The translations under genes and the position numbers were made by a program. A stretch of 64,000 nt of DNA, from NCBI GenBank assembly GCA_021432635.1, contig MU270025.1, forward strand, positions 703,244-767,243. Direction: 5' to 3'. This document shows, piece by piece, positions 21,641 to 32,779 of this stretch (position 1 is its first letter; each line of letters opens with the position of its first letter). Source of the stretch: Thozetella sp. PMI_491. Its lineage: Eukaryota > Ascomycota > Sordariomycetes > Chaetosphaeriales > Chaetosphaeriaceae. Under the pieces are notes generated by a model. That model had not been told where the DNA came from, searched no databases, and saw only the letters and a list, made by a program, of their open reading frames with translations.

Positions 21641-22287
21641 TTTTTGGCAATTTGCATGACCGCTGCTGCATCCACCCTATGAGTAATCTTTCTCTTAGGT
21701 AGAACCTTCAGTGAGCTCGCTCGCCTCCGCTCTTTTCGCTCTTCGTGCCCCATTTTGTGTGGGCGATTCTGTGGCCGATGACGTCGAAATAACTTAACGA
21801 TGCCCTTGAAGGATCCCTACAAATTTGTTGGGGTTAAGATTGTTCAACTTTAGTTGAAACCGAGTCACCCGATAGGTGGGAATGCCTAGGTTGTTTCACT
21901 CCCCTGGATAGAGCTGGGATTGCAGGGATCTAAGGCTGGGCGTCGTGAGATATTAGATGATTGCCCCGGTCCGCCTTCTGATCTCGAATTCTCCATGGCC
22001 AGTTCATAGCTTGATCCTTTCAAGGCCAAACCACCTTTAATTTCTAGCTTTATTCTAGGCCTTTCCCTCTCACTAGCGGGGCGTAACCGAAGCCATGGGA
22101 CCACTTCCGCGTATGCACCTACACACCCATGGACACCTAGGTTATAAGTTACCATGATCGCCGCTGGGGGCCGGGGAAGAGGCAACAATCTGCATCGCTC
22201 AACGCGGGCTGACATTCCTTGGTTCATTGCATTGCTGTCTTTTTCGTTTCTTGACGCTCTTTTTCTCAGTGCGCTTCGCTGGCCAAC

Positions 22288-24063
22288 ATGAAGCTTTCGT
22301 TCTTTGCCCTCGCGACCTCGGTCGCCCTTCCTTCTCTGGCTCTGGCAGACTTGACCACCGACTCGTTCGAGAAACACGTCGATGTTCTGACTCTCTCTAA
22401 CTCTTTTGACCCTATAAAGGCCGCATACTGGACCGGCCTCCCGCACCACCGACGAACCCCATTCTCCGTATCGTCAACCGGCAAGTCGGCCTACCTTGCC
22501 TATCTCGATTCCAGTGGTACGGATGTGCACATTCAGCCCGTGGATCCGGCCACATTCGCTGCGACGGGCACTGTAGTCACTGTGACAGGGGGCAAGGAAG
22601 CCGGGGGCCTTGTTGCTTTCGACGATGGCTTCGCCCTTCTGACAAACGAAGCCCTGCCATCTGGAACTGCCAACGCACCGGCGGGCTCAACACCTGTTCC
22701 GGTTGTCTATCGCTTCGACCAGAGCGGGGCACAAACTTGGAAGACATTCATCGGCGGGCCTTCCGTCTCGGCCTCGCTCGGCCACCTCGCTTCACCTGAT
22801 ATCAATGGAGATTTGGTGTTTTCTGAAGACTCTGGTTACTTGGCAGCGTATATTGTTGTAACAGCTTATGATGGCGACGCGAACGGGCACTTCGGGGATG
22901 CCATTCGTTACATAAAAGCTGACACTGGGGCCTTGGAGACGATCAACGGCGCTTCAAGTGACTGGGGCTGCAGTCATAACACCGGAATCGCTTTCGAGGC
23001 TGCCGCAGACCCCCCGTTTGCTAGCATCTGCGCCGAGGACCAAGGGGCCATCTGGCTCAACACGAAGGGCCAGGGTATGACCACGGTGGGCGTCAAAATC
23101 TCGAACGAGAACGTGACGAACGGCGCGAGCAACGAGCCCATGGGCGGCATGAGTGGGTCCTATAGCAACCTCGCACGCTTTGCCAATGGAACTCAATACA
23201 TATTCGCATGGGTTTCTCGCGGCGCCGTCGATCTGACGGATAACACGTGGATGGGCGGCGGATACGTCCACAGCTCCAATAGGACCAATGGACGTAGGGT
23301 AGCAGTCGCGCTCTTCTCGGACAAGAACACCCTTGTGGGACCACAGGCCACCAGCGAAGTTGGGGCCAAGGACGGTGACTCTCAGGTCAACTTCATCACT
23401 GAGAGCACTGCCGACTGCTCTAACGCCCATGCGGCAACCTTTGACGCCTCCAATGCGCTCGTGACCTGGGAGGAGATTGCGAGCCCCCAGTGTGACTTCA
23501 TCGCCATGGGCTGCCGGGGAACTTTCTCGGGATCCTTCTTTCAGCAGGTCTCCGCCGACGGTATCAAGGTCGGCGAGTCCGTTCGCTTCGACGACGTGTA
23601 TGTCGCCGGCGACATGGTTACGATGGCCGACGGAAAGGTTTGCTGGCCCTATGTAAGTGGTAAGTGGGATCTGGACCGAACCGTTGGGGACGGCGCCAGC
23701 GGCACCACCACCACCAAGATCTCGTTCGCGTGCGCCAGTCTCTCGGGCGCCTCAGGCAACAGCACCCAGAACCCCGGCACCGGATCCTCGTCAGCTGCGG
23801 CGACCAGTCCAGTCGCGTCGTCCACCGCGGACTCCGTTTCGTCCAGCTCCGTTCTAGCCGTTACCAAAGATGTGTTGACCTCATCGTCCCATGTTACGAC
23901 TGCTTCCTCCCAAGGTTCTTCTTCATCCTCTCCTGTGGCTGTGTCGTCCTCACCCGCAGTTTCGTCCCAGCAAGCTGTTTCTGCTGCGCCACTGCCCGGA
24001 ACTCTTTCCTCAACAACCGCCAAATCTTGTCCACCTCGTCGGACTCACACAGTCTATGTCTAG
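22288..24063 (+). CDS. Secreted protein with repeated strand-like segments (beta-propeller-like) and Ser-rich tail
   Basis: Single exon, 591 residues. A clear signal peptide (MKLSFFALATSVALPSLALA) is followed by about 460 residues of repeated strand-rich segments (GKSAYLAYLDSS, GGLVAFDDGFALLT, GDLVFSEDSGYLAAYIV, SNLARFANGTQYIFAWVSRG), the texture of a beta-propeller. Several paired cysteines (DWGCSHN, FASICAED, TADCSNAH, PQCDFIAMGC) suggest disulfides, as expected for an extracellular protein. Residues ~490-580 are Ser/Thr/Val-rich low complexity, a likely O-glycosylated stalk. No catalytic motif is recognised; carbohydrate binding is a possibility, not shown. The start follows CCAAC and is the only ATG giving a signal peptide. 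A donor-like GTAAGT near 23653 looks coding, because the protein stays family-like through it. Confidence 0.8.
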   Translation: MKLSFFALATSVALPSLALADLTTDSFEKHVDVLTLSNSFDPIKAAYWTGLPHHRRTPFSVSSTGKSAYLAYLDSSGTDVHIQPVDPATFAATGTVVTVTGGKEAGGLVAFDDGFALLTNEALPSGTANAPAGSTPVPVVYRFDQSGAQTWKTFIGGPSVSASLGHLASPDINGDLVFSEDSGYLAAYIVVTAYDGDANGHFGDAIRYIKADTGALETINGASSDWGCSHNTGIAFEAAADPPFASICAEDQGAIWLNTKGQGMTTVGVKISNENVTNGASNEPMGGMSGSYSNLARFANGTQYIFAWVSRGAVDLTDNTWMGGGYVHSSNRTNGRRVAVALFSDKNTLVGPQATSEVGAKDGDSQVNFITESTADCSNAHAATFDASNALVTWEEIASPQCDFIAMGCRGTFSGSFFQQVSADGIKVGESVRFDDVYVAGDMVTMADGKVCWPYVSGKWDLDRTVGDGASGTTTTKISFACASLSGASGNSTQNPGTGSSSAAATSPVASSTADSVSSSSVLAVTKDVLTSSSHVTTASSQGSSSSSPVAVSSSPAVSSQQAVSAAPLPGTLSSTTAKSCPPRRTHTVYV

Positions 24064-24565
24064 GGAAACCTCGATGGATCTCTACACAAGATAAGGAAAA
24101 GGATATCAGTATCGAGTATCTGGCTCGTTGTCTTTCATGTATATATTTGATGAACAATGCTCTTTCACTAGGCCTGTGGAATGTTCTTGCCAGCAAGCAA
24201 GAAAACAAAATACATTTCTGCCTTGTTTGTTGCCACCATATTCCGCTTGCTCTATCCTCTTCTTCGCCAACTTGTGATGGCTGCACAATAAATTTATCAC
24301 GAATACGACAACCTACCAAAATAGTTGGAGACCGCGACAAAGAAAACTAGGTACAAGACAGAGTTCTTGTATCTACTCGGCACGGTACACGACTGGTGGG
24401 TCTCTGATGACATGTCCCACTTTTTTGACAACCGGTGCCACCTGCAGCCCGTTAAGAACCTTGTTTCAGGTCTAGTCTGATGGAAAGCCGTGAAGTGGCC
24501 CGGCCGGACTTCTCCGCCTCACGGACTTGGGCCAAACCTGCACCTCACTCCCTTTCCAGAGCCCT
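24064..24565. other. Intergenic, no gene recognised
   Basis: 3' region of the secreted protein gene and promoter of the DUF423 gene. Confidence 0.6.
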
Positions 24566-25110
24566 ATGTCTGCGCAGGAGCCTCAGCCCGACGAGACCAC
24601 GCCGCTTCTCGTCACCGTCGTAGCAGAAGACCCCGAAGAGGAGATCTCGGAGACCATGAGCAGCCATCTGTTCTGGAGAATCGGCGCCATTTATGGCGCC
24701 GCAGCCGTTGGCCTGGGTGCTTTCGGCGCACACGGATTGCGCAACAGAATCCAGGACGACAAGAAGCTGGCAAGCTGGGGAACTGCCGCTCAATATCAGG
24801 TATCCACAACTCCCAATCTCAGCTTCCCATAGCCTATCGGACTGACCTCCTTCTTCCTCCCCTCACCCAGCTCATTCATTCGGTCGCTCTGCTTGTGGCT
24901 CGGGGCAACCCCACCGCCTCGACCCTCTTCACAGCTGGAATGACCCTTTTCAGCGGTTCGATCTATGCCCTCGTGTTGGACCCCCAGAATTTCAAGTTCC
25001 TCGGCCCGACCACCCCCATCGGTGGGCTCTGTCTGATTGCTGGATGGATTGCCCTGGCAGTAGGTGGCCCTGGGGCCGGCCGCTTTGGCGGCAGATGGCG
25101 CCGATTCTAA
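24566..25110 (+). CDS. DUF423/TMEM256-like small membrane protein
   Basis: Two exons, 24566..24799 and 24871..25110. The 71-nt intron has a GTATCC donor and CACCCAG acceptor. 157 residues. An acidic N-terminal segment precedes the DUF423 core: AAVGLGAFGAHGL, then SWGTAAQYQ joined across the splice to LIHSVALLVA, then the later segments LFSGSIYALVLD and GLCLIAGWIAL. The protein should have four membrane helices, as in bacterial YwdK and animal TMEM256. Function in the family is unknown. The ATG at 24566 is the first in frame. Confidence 0.93.
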
Positions 25111-25335
25111 ATCCCGACTCGGTATTCGTACATATCATGGATGAGCTTCGTCCTCTCATGACTCTGTATTTGTATACTATCTCCACTCGAACGCATCTTT
25201 CCCTACATGTAGCCTCCTCATCGGGCAGCTGAAATGTCCTGCATAGATAGCTCGACTAAACATAACTGTAACATGAGCAACTGCATTTGCGCTATGGCCG
25301 CTATTCATGGGGATTGATCTGGTTGGTTCCACAGC

Positions 25336-26208
25336 CTAGAAGGGCTGCACTCCATACCCTGCAATTATCTTGCCCACATCTGCGTCTCGCTCTCCAGCCA
25401 ATACGTTTGAGAGAAACTTTCCTCCTGTGGACGGATCGCCAGCGCCGCGGGCTGCGAGGGCTGCTTGGTCGCCCCCGAGCCCGGTGGCCAGGAACCCGGG
25501 CGAGACAGCCCACACCTTGACGCCGTCTTCCCTTAGCTTCCAGTGCCAGCTCAGCATCATCATGTTCAGCGCTAGCTTGCTGGATCGGTACGCATCCGGC
25601 GTGTATCCTACTTGCTTCGGCCAGCCCGCAGGTACAGGCACAGGCCCAGGTGCATACGACTTGCTCACACCTTGGATGGTCGCCAGGCCACTGGTGAGGA
25701 AGATGAGGCGCGGGTCGGAGGACTGTAGGAGGAGCGGGACGAAGGTATGCGTCATGACTTCTGCCCCGGCGACATTGACGTTATACGTTAGATTCCAGCA
25801 TTCGCGCAGACTTATCTCCGGCCCTATGCTTTTGTCGAGCAAAATGCCTGCCAGGTCTTAGACTCGGGGATGCATCGGGGAGGGGGGGGGGAGGGGAAAA
25901 GAGAGGGGCCACCAACCTGCGTTGTTGACAAGCGCATCAATGCGGCCATGCTTGGCCTTGACGCTTTCGAAAAGTTTGTTAATCGAGTCATCGCTGGCAA
26001 CGTCGATCTCTACCAGCTCAATCGTGCTGGAAGTGCTAGGGACATCCTGCTTCAGCTTCTCCACGGCCGCTTCTCCCTTCTCGAGGGAGCGGCAGCCGAG
26101 CAGCACGTGGTAAGCCTGGGGCGACTGCAGAAGTGCCTTGACGGTTTCCCATCCAATGCCTGTGTTGGCACCGGTAATTAGGATGATCTTCTTCTCGGAG
26201 GTTGACAT
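25336..26208 (-). CDS. Short-chain dehydrogenase/reductase
   Basis: Two exons, 25917..26208 and 25336..25847. The 69-nt intron is very pyrimidine-rich on the transcribed strand. 267 residues. A Rossmann-fold NAD(P)(H) oxidoreductase: TGANTGIG at residues 12-19, EIDVAS, then NNAGI restored by the splice, a Ser-rich strand (IFLTSGLAT) and the catalytic AYRSSK. SPGFLATGLGG is the usual loop after the active site. I chose the CTGGCAG acceptor over one 9 nt earlier because it restores NNAG; the earlier one gives NNAD. Substrate not inferable. The ATG at 26208 starts right at the Rossmann fold. Confidence 0.9.
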
Positions 26209-26888
26209 ATTAAATCGCTGTTGTGAAGCCACCTGGGGCGAGATGCGTTGAGGAGGGAATGAGCAAACGGCCAATTTGTCAGTCACAATCCGCTTTAGGT
26301 TGCACGTCCTTATGGTCCCGGCCGACGGTACGCACTATTAGTTTTTCGGCTACGGGACCCGACAACCTTCAGATCTAGGTACCCGCCGCCCACGCGACGA
26401 CCTAGCCAGATAGATAGGCCCCGCACATGCTAGTAAACCTATGGGAGATGAGGGACAAGAGATGGACCTGCGATAGAAAAGCGGTCCAAGACGGCTGCCT
26501 TCATCCGATCTTCGGCGTTTAGGGGCCAGAAACTCAGTGGGGAACTAAGTGTAGGCAGCGCCATATGCTAGTAGTGGCTGCAGGTAGAAAATCCTTAACT
26601 GCGTACTCGGTACTTTGTACACAATGCTCGGCAAAAGTACAAAAATCGGCCCCCAACTTGTGGGTGAGAGAGCCGATCTGACAAGTGAATACGCGCCTGG
26701 CCGTGGAGTAAAATGACCCCTGGAGCGCATGCGCCGTATCAGGGGTTGTCGACGCGACAAGGAATGGACATATGTAACCTCAGCCCTGCGGCCGCCTTCC
26801 GCCCAGTTCGCTACCTGAGTATATTTCACCTTTCATCACCAAAGGCGAACCCGTGCGGGGGCATCACGACGCCCTACGAAATGACGAA
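26209..26888. other. Divergent promoter region
   Basis: Lies between the dehydrogenase (minus) and the membrane protein gene (plus), so it must hold both promoters. No gene seen. Confidence 0.6.
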
Positions 26889-26892
26889 ATGA
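26881..26892 (+). promoter_or_regulatory. Minimal upstream ORF overlapping the start codon
   Basis: ATGACGAAATGA encodes only three residues, and its stop overlaps the main start at 26889 (shared ATGA). It could make translation of the membrane protein depend on leaky scanning or re-initiation. No expression evidence. Confidence 0.4.
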
Positions 26893-28413
26893 CCCAAATT
26901 CTTAGCCTCGCTCTCGTGGCCCTGTTAGCCTACACGCCTCTGTCCCACTGTCAACCCGACTCTCTCGCCGACGGACCGAACAGCACTGCGCCGGGCACCG
27001 AGCGAGTTGGCTGGGTGTCGCCCCCTGACACCGGACGTAGCACTTGGGGCATCATCACAAGCTGTTTTACCGTCTTCCTCCTGTGCTCTTGGAAATGCAC
27101 GCACCTGAACCTTCCAAGCGCCGCGGAACGCCGGGGGGAATGGCATCGATGGCACCGCATTCCTTACCTGCCCAAGCTTCCAACTTGTCGCAAATGGGTG
27201 CGAAAAGTGTGCTTCATGGCGCTTAGTGTTGTGGCCCCCGAAATCATCGTGGGAATGGCTGGTGCTCAATGCTGTCGGGCTTACATTGACTTAAGAGAGA
27301 TCGAGGAGGAAGCAGAGATTTCAGAGTTTACCATGTCCCACGCCTTCTTCGCCAGGATGGGCGGCGTTATCGTTAGGCTCCCTAAGCGCGGGACGAGTCC
27401 GGAGCCAACGAGCCTCACAGCGGGCCACGATCCGGAGGCCCCAGATACGCACTCCAAGGAGCCGAGTCCGGGAATCACTGAGGGAGTGCCGGGCTACATT
27501 GATGTGGCCTGCTCGATACCGGTGATTGGTACGTGGGATTGCGCTGGCACCATTTTCTTTCACTGACTGAATGGGTTTAGTAATGTTGATGGAAGAAGGA
27601 CCTCTCCCATTTAACGTTAGCCAAGAGGACATTAAGGAAAAGTCACAAGCCGACGCCCTCACGAAACTCCTTGCCATCGTCCAGGCTTCATGGCTCGTGA
27701 TACAATGCATCGCCCGCAAGGTCGCCGGCCTCGAGATCACCCAGCTCGAGCTCATGACGACAGGTTTCATACTCTGCGCGCTCGTGACGTATCTCTTTTG
27801 GTGGAACAAGCCATTCGACGCAGAACGACCTATTGTTATCGACTGTCCTGATGCGTTGAAGGAATATTTTTGGCGCGTCCTGGACAACATGGAAGCAGAT
27901 CCCGACTCTTGGTTCACGAATAACGGCAACATTCAAGTGCTCCATGACGACTCTCGCGTGAAGGATCTCGGAATCTATAACTTTATGGGTATGCTTTTCG
28001 ACATCAATGCCCTTGTCGTGTCATTCGTCTCGGAGGGCCTTGCCGGATCTCTCTTAATGTACCTTACAGGTGCTTCCTTCTCGGCAATCCACCTGGCAGC
28101 TTTCAACTGGGAGTTTCCACAGCCGTTGATACAGACACTCTGGCGATACTTCAGCGTCGCCGCTCTGGTCTCAGCTGTGTATCCTGTGTTCGTCGTCATA
28201 TTCTTCTCTTACGTGGGAAAACAACTCAGCACATTCGGATCATGGATGGAACGGGCGTATCGGGTGGCTCGCTACATTCTTTACGTTCTTGTAGTCATCA
28301 ACCTTGTGTCGCGGCTCGCGCTTGTGGCACTCACATGTTACTGCTTCACTTCGATGCCGGCTAGTGTATATACCGACATCGACTGGACAATATGGTATCC
28401 TCACTTTTCCTAA
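26889..28413 (+). CDS. Fungal-specific polytopic membrane protein
   Basis: Two exons, 26889..27528 and 27581..28413. The 52-nt intron has GTACGT and TTTAG ends. 490 residues. It opens with a signal-type segment (MTQILSLALVALLAY) and a first membrane helix (TWGIITSCFTVFLLCSWKCT). MSHAFFARMGG follows, then the region around KSQADALTKLLAIVQASWLV, and ITQLELMTTGFILCALVTYLFWWNKP, all hallmarks of a large fungal integral-membrane family with the WWNKP motif. Several more hydrophobic helices lie in the last 150 residues. The family is expanded in ascomycetes and often near secondary-metabolism or incompatibility genes; its biochemical role is unknown. A three-codon upstream ORF overlaps the start. 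Confidence 0.88.
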
Positions 28414-28756
28414 GGATCGGAGCAGATCGTTTTGGCTAGATATTTTCGTTATTGGAGAATATATAAGGTATAAACAATAGCAAAAAATTGACTCAGACGT
28501 CAAGCAGATGCTATCTCAGCAGGATCGACGGCGAATCGGTGGGTAGCGCTGCTCACATTCCTCAAGTTGAAATGAGCGTGCTAGCCAGGGTGTTCTTGAG
28601 AAGTTTGAACCCAGTACTCGCGTGCTCAAACTAGATAGAGTTGTGGTCATTCCACGGAATCACAGACTTCCTCCCCCCTTCTCCCACCCAAAAACCATTT
28701 ATCCGTTGAACAACAAATCGATCGTCGCTCGGACCTTGAGCTACCTGTGACGACTC
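28414..28756. other. Short region between convergent genes
   Basis: 3' regions only. It may hold a terminal exon of the NmrA-like gene if the donor-like GTAAGT at its 3' end is used. Confidence 0.5.
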
Positions 28757-29665
28757 TCACTTACCTAGCGCTTCCTTCACGACCGTGTCTAGATCCTCAT
28801 TCTGCAGGCCCAGGAGTTCCATGGCAAAATCCTCCTTCTCCTCCCAGTTCCCCTCAATCACCCCAAGCGCGAAGACCAGGTCCTCGATTGAGTCCCGGTT
28901 CCCGGCATCGGCTAGAGCCTTGTGCTTTTTGACAAATTCGTCGATGTCGACGTAGTCCGCCGAGTATTTCTCCCCGGTAATCCGCTCCAGAGACTCCAGC
29001 ACGTCCAGTTGCGAGACGCAGAAGCTTTGGATCATCAGCACGCGGTCCCTGGTTTCATCGAGCTTCTTGAAGATCTGCACGACGCCCTTGCTGATCTGCC
29101 CCAGCGTCGCGTTAGAGCTCTTCGCTTTGCCATCGCCGAGAATCTCAGCCCGCTTCTCGTCCGGGTAGAAGTGCAGAAACCCGTTGGTCAGGCCCCAGTC
29201 AAAGAAGTGACCGTTGACCAAGCTGGTCCACGAGAAGGCTCCGCCGCTCGCTGCCGCCAGTTCCTGCAGCCTCTCCCGCACCTTCACCTTGTTATCGAAC
29301 AGCTTCACCAGCTGCTGCGCGTAAAGACTGCGCGAGTCAACGCTGCCGTAGTCGGCCGGGATGAAGCGGCGCACACCAGCAGCGGCGGCGGCTTCGGCGA
29401 AGCGGATGTGCTGTGAGACATCGCGTAGCGGCCAGCACGCAATGGCAGCATCGTGGCCCTTTAGCGCTTCCGTAAGCTCTTCCGTAGTCCAGGCATCTGA
29501 GACCTCGACCAACTTTACTGAAGGAGGTGCCTCCGGTTGCGACTGGGATGACGCCCGCTTGATAACGGTGACGTTGAAGCTACCGTCGGCGAGGAGTGTT
29601 TTCAGCAGCACAGCACCCAGGTTGCCGTTGGCCCCAGCAAGGGCGACGTTCTTGATCTCTGACAT
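28757..29665 (-). CDS. NmrA-like / isoflavone-reductase-like NAD(P)-binding protein
   Basis: Single exon as read, 302 residues from the ATG at 29665. The N-terminal NAD(P)-binding loop is GANGNLG (residues 11-17). It continues with HDAAIACWPL, RRFIPADYGSVD and ERITGEKYSADYVD, the pattern of NmrA/PCBER-type atypical short-chain dehydrogenases in fungi. In this family some members are redox enzymes and others cofactor sensors for nitrogen control; the sequence does not decide. The frame is open upstream of 29665, but the Rossmann fold begins right after this ATG. A perfect donor (G|GTAAGT, near 28764) sits four codons before the stop, so the true C-terminus may lie in a further exon. Confidence 0.85.
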   Translation of the reverse strand: MSEIKNVALAGANGNLGAVLLKTLLADGSFNVTVIKRASSQSQPEAPPSVKLVEVSDAWTTEELTEALKGHDAAIACWPLRDVSQHIRFAEAAAAAGVRRFIPADYGSVDSRSLYAQQLVKLFDNKVKVRERLQELAAASGGAFSWTSLVNGHFFDWGLTNGFLHFYPDEKRAEILGDGKAKSSNATLGQISKGVVQIFKKLDETRDRVLMIQSFCVSQLDVLESLERITGEKYSADYVDIDEFVKKHKALADAGNRDSIEDLVFALGVIEGNWEEKEDFAMELLGLQNEDLDTVVKEALGK

Positions 29666-30518
29666 GGTGGAGTTTGGAGAAGCTGAGAGGGTCGTAGAGG
29701 ATGAACGAGCGTTATTGATGGTCAGAAGCGGGATGCTCGTTGAGTAATCCGACGCTGAGGTGGAGGCTCCGGAAACGGAAGGCAAATTCACGACGGGGGT
29801 ATACGACGGCAGTCACGCAAGATGCCAGACTAGTTTCTGGGTCACGTCAGCTCCAACGAAACACTTCTGAAATTGAAGCATTACCTACTATATCGGTATC
29901 TGGATCAGGTATGCGTGCCGAGTGAGGTGGGTTAGAGTCTATCTTTGATGGGAGGGGTGCTTCGATCGTAAGTAACCCCCCGGTCGACGACCTTGAAGAC
30001 CCACTCTGCACCCTAGTGTCATTTCCTTGGCAAGGAACTGGGGACCCACTGCCAAATTCAATACTCCTGAACTCTCCCGGTGAGTTCTCTCGATAAGGCT
30101 TTTCTAGTAGGAGAAGTGGATGAGCAAACATGCAGGGCCCAGGGATGAGTGTGCTATATAGGTACGTGCACTGGCAGATGATTCCGGTATGCGTGGCGGT
30201 GGCTTCTGCCGAATCTGAAGAGCACCTGGCTTGGTTCCGCTAATCTTCCTACCAAGCATTCATCTGAACCAGCCGTGCATTGCGCAAGACATGATTACAT
30301 AGATTTGATTGACAGGCTCGATTGTATCCAGGGGAGGCCATGGAAAAATATTAAACAGACACCTGTGTCTCCCGATGAACCAGGTTGGCTATAGCCATAT
30401 ACGCCGAATAGGGCCACAGGCTTGCCCTGACATAGAAGCCATAGTTATCTATTTCCAGGGCAATCGTATTGATCTCAGCTCAATTTCTTACTGTGATTAT
30501 AGCCATCTATCGGTTGCA
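29666..30518. other. Intergenic, no gene recognised
   Basis: Promoter of the NmrA-like gene and 3' region of the fusion gene. Confidence 0.6.
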
Positions 30519-32779
30519 TTATACAATTACGGGTGCCTCTTTATCTTGGTTTCCCGCCATCAGCGCCTCCTCCGCGACCGCTGCAATGTCAAACACCTTC
30601 GCATCATAGCCGCTCCCGCCCAGAATCGTGATACCAAATGGCAATGTGGTGCCTTCAAGATTTTGATATACGCCAGCGGGAATGTTCAGGCCGCACATGT
30701 CTACGACGTTCGCATAGTGGGTGAATGTGCCCAGCTTGGAGTTCAAGGCGATCGGATCCGCCTCCATGTCTTGTACCGTCGGATGCTGCGTCGTGGTCGG
30801 CACCACAAGGACATCTATGCCGCCTCGAAGCGTGTCGAATGTCTGCTGTGCCTTGCGGGTGAGCTGGATCTGCAGTGCTTGGTCGCAAAACACTTTATGT
30901 GCTGTCGGCTGTGAGGCCAGCGCCCGCCCAAACAGAGCCTTGATGGTCGGGTGGAGCTCATCGAGCTTCGTGGTGAGGAAGTCCAGTCCGATGCAAGCTA
31001 TGCGTTCGTGAAGCAGGGCGCCTTCGTAGAGCAGATCACCTGCGACCTCGAACACACTGTAGTCGATTTCGACAAGCCGGCCACCTTGCGAGCGAAGCGC
31101 TTGCACAGCTTTGGAGAACAGTTCTCGGTACGTGGGCGTGCAGACCTCGAGCGCCGACTCAGGGGGGACGGCAAATGTGAAACCCCCGAGACGGGGCCCA
31201 CGGAAATCTGTCTTCCACGTGGGCAGGACGTGCGGCAACTTGGAAAAAGCATCATCAGGATCATGGCGAGCGATGGTTCGCCATACTTTACGGGCGTCCG
31301 CTACGGATGGGGCGACGACGGTGATGGTGTCAAGGGTCCGGCAGGCCGGCACGAGCCCCCGCGCGGACACCGTCCCTTTTGTCGGCTTGAACCCGACGAT
31401 CCCGTTGAAAGCCGCCGGCACTCGCCCGCTCCCGGCCGTATCCGTGGCCAGGCCGAAGGACACCAAGTTCGCGCCGACAGAGACGGCCGAGCCGCTGGAA
31501 GAGCCTCCGGAGATGTGCTTCTCACTGAAGACACTGTGTGGGACTCCATAAGGAGACCGACACCCGGACAAGCCGGTAGCAAGCTGATCGAGGTTGACTT
31601 TTCCGACGAAGATGCCTCCAGCGTCAAGCACATGCTGCACCGCAAGTGCGTTTGCCTCTGGTGTAAACGCGTATTGGGGGCACGCGGCCGTGGTGGGGAT
31701 GCCGGACACGTCGATGGTGTCTTTTACTGAGAATGGAATGCCGTAGAGTGGCGGCAACGGCTTACCTGCATACTTGGACGCGAGGGTTGCGGCTGCTTCG
31801 AGACACTTCTCGCGGCTCTCGAGATGGATCCATACTGCAGGATCAATGGCCTGATATCTCTCGATCTTGTCTAAGACAAGGTTGACGATATCTGTGGGAG
31901 TCGTGATGCCCTTCTTATACCGGGACAGGAGCTCGTCGATGGGGGGCAAGACGTCATTAGAGAGAGTGGGAGGTGTGGATGGTGGCGTGAGCTCCGTTAG
32001 AGCCGCGGTGGTGGCATTGAAGAAGTCTGGGCTCGTTCCGACGAAGCCAAAAAGCCCGTCCTGTCCGCAGATGGTGTCCAGCGCAGTGGTGACCTGCTGG
32101 GCGTCGAAGCCCTGCGTACAGTCGTCCAGTACGCAGCACTGGTAGCCCCGGTCGTTGCATTCTCGTAGTGTTGTCGTCACGCAGCATCTAGTTCCCTCCG
32201 TCAGTGTCCTATAGCTCTTCTATATGAGCGATTGAATCGCATATGAACTTACTCTGTGGTAACGCCGGCAAATAGGAGATGCGTGACCCCCCGCGCGAGG
32301 AGTACACGGTGAATATCGGTCCCCCAGAAGCTCCCCTTTCCTGGCTTGTCGATGACGATCTCGTCGGGCCATGGCGTGAGCTCGTCGACAATGTCGTGTC
32401 CGTATTCCCCACGGACTAGTAACCGACCCATGGGGCCTTGATCGCCGATGCCCATGGTATGGTGTCCGTGAGGTGCTGATATCTGTCGTAGCCGCTTGGA
32501 TGCAGGTAGGTCGGCCAAGTCCGGCTGGTGGCCCTCGCGGGTGTGGATAACATGGCCGCCGGTGGAGCGGAAGACGTCGAGCACCCGGCGGACAACTGGC
32601 ACGATGGCGCGAGCCTTGGCAAACACCTCGGGGTCGCCGCACTGGATGGAGCCGAAGCCGCCCGGGTCAACAAAGTCGCGCTGGATGTCGATGATAATCA
32701 GGGCGGTGGTAGACAACGGGAACTCGAAGGCATACGGCCTGGCGTTAGGTAGGGACAGCATGAGGCCGTCGCGGGCCAT
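30519..32779 (-). CDS. Fusion of isochorismatase-like cysteine hydrolase (biuret-hydrolase type) and allophanate-hydrolase-type amidase
   Basis: Two exons, 32253..32779 and 30519..32187. The 65-nt intron (GTAAGT to ACTAG) restores GVTTECCVTTT. 731 residues. Residues ~20-230 are an isochorismatase-fold hydrolase with Asp31 (IIIDIQRDF), Lys145 (VIDKPGKGSF) and Cys177/Cys178. Residues ~255-725 are an amidase-signature enzyme: Lys331 (FSVKDT), cis-Ser405 (ISGGSSSGSA) and Ser429 (DTAGSGR). LNSKLGTFT and MCGLNIPAG are typical of allophanate hydrolases; the extra C-terminal domain of bacterial AtzF/DUR1,2-type enzymes is absent. In bacteria, biuret hydrolase makes allophanate, which allophanate hydrolase degrades to ammonia and CO2, so the fusion would carry out both steps (inference). 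Other ureido substrates, such as ureidoacrylate or carbamoyl compounds, remain possible. It is divergent from an NCS1 permease gene. Confidence 0.9.

Larger units (their letters stand above)
19879..22287. other. Intergenic region with assembly gap
   Basis: No gene recognised in 2.4 kb. It includes the N run and poly-C listed separately. The last part should be the promoter of the gene at 22288. Confidence 0.5.

Noticed and set aside
25876-25908. Run of G with almost no interruption
   Set aside because: It lies in the intron of the dehydrogenase, where on the transcribed strand it is simply a long polypyrimidine tract before the acceptor.
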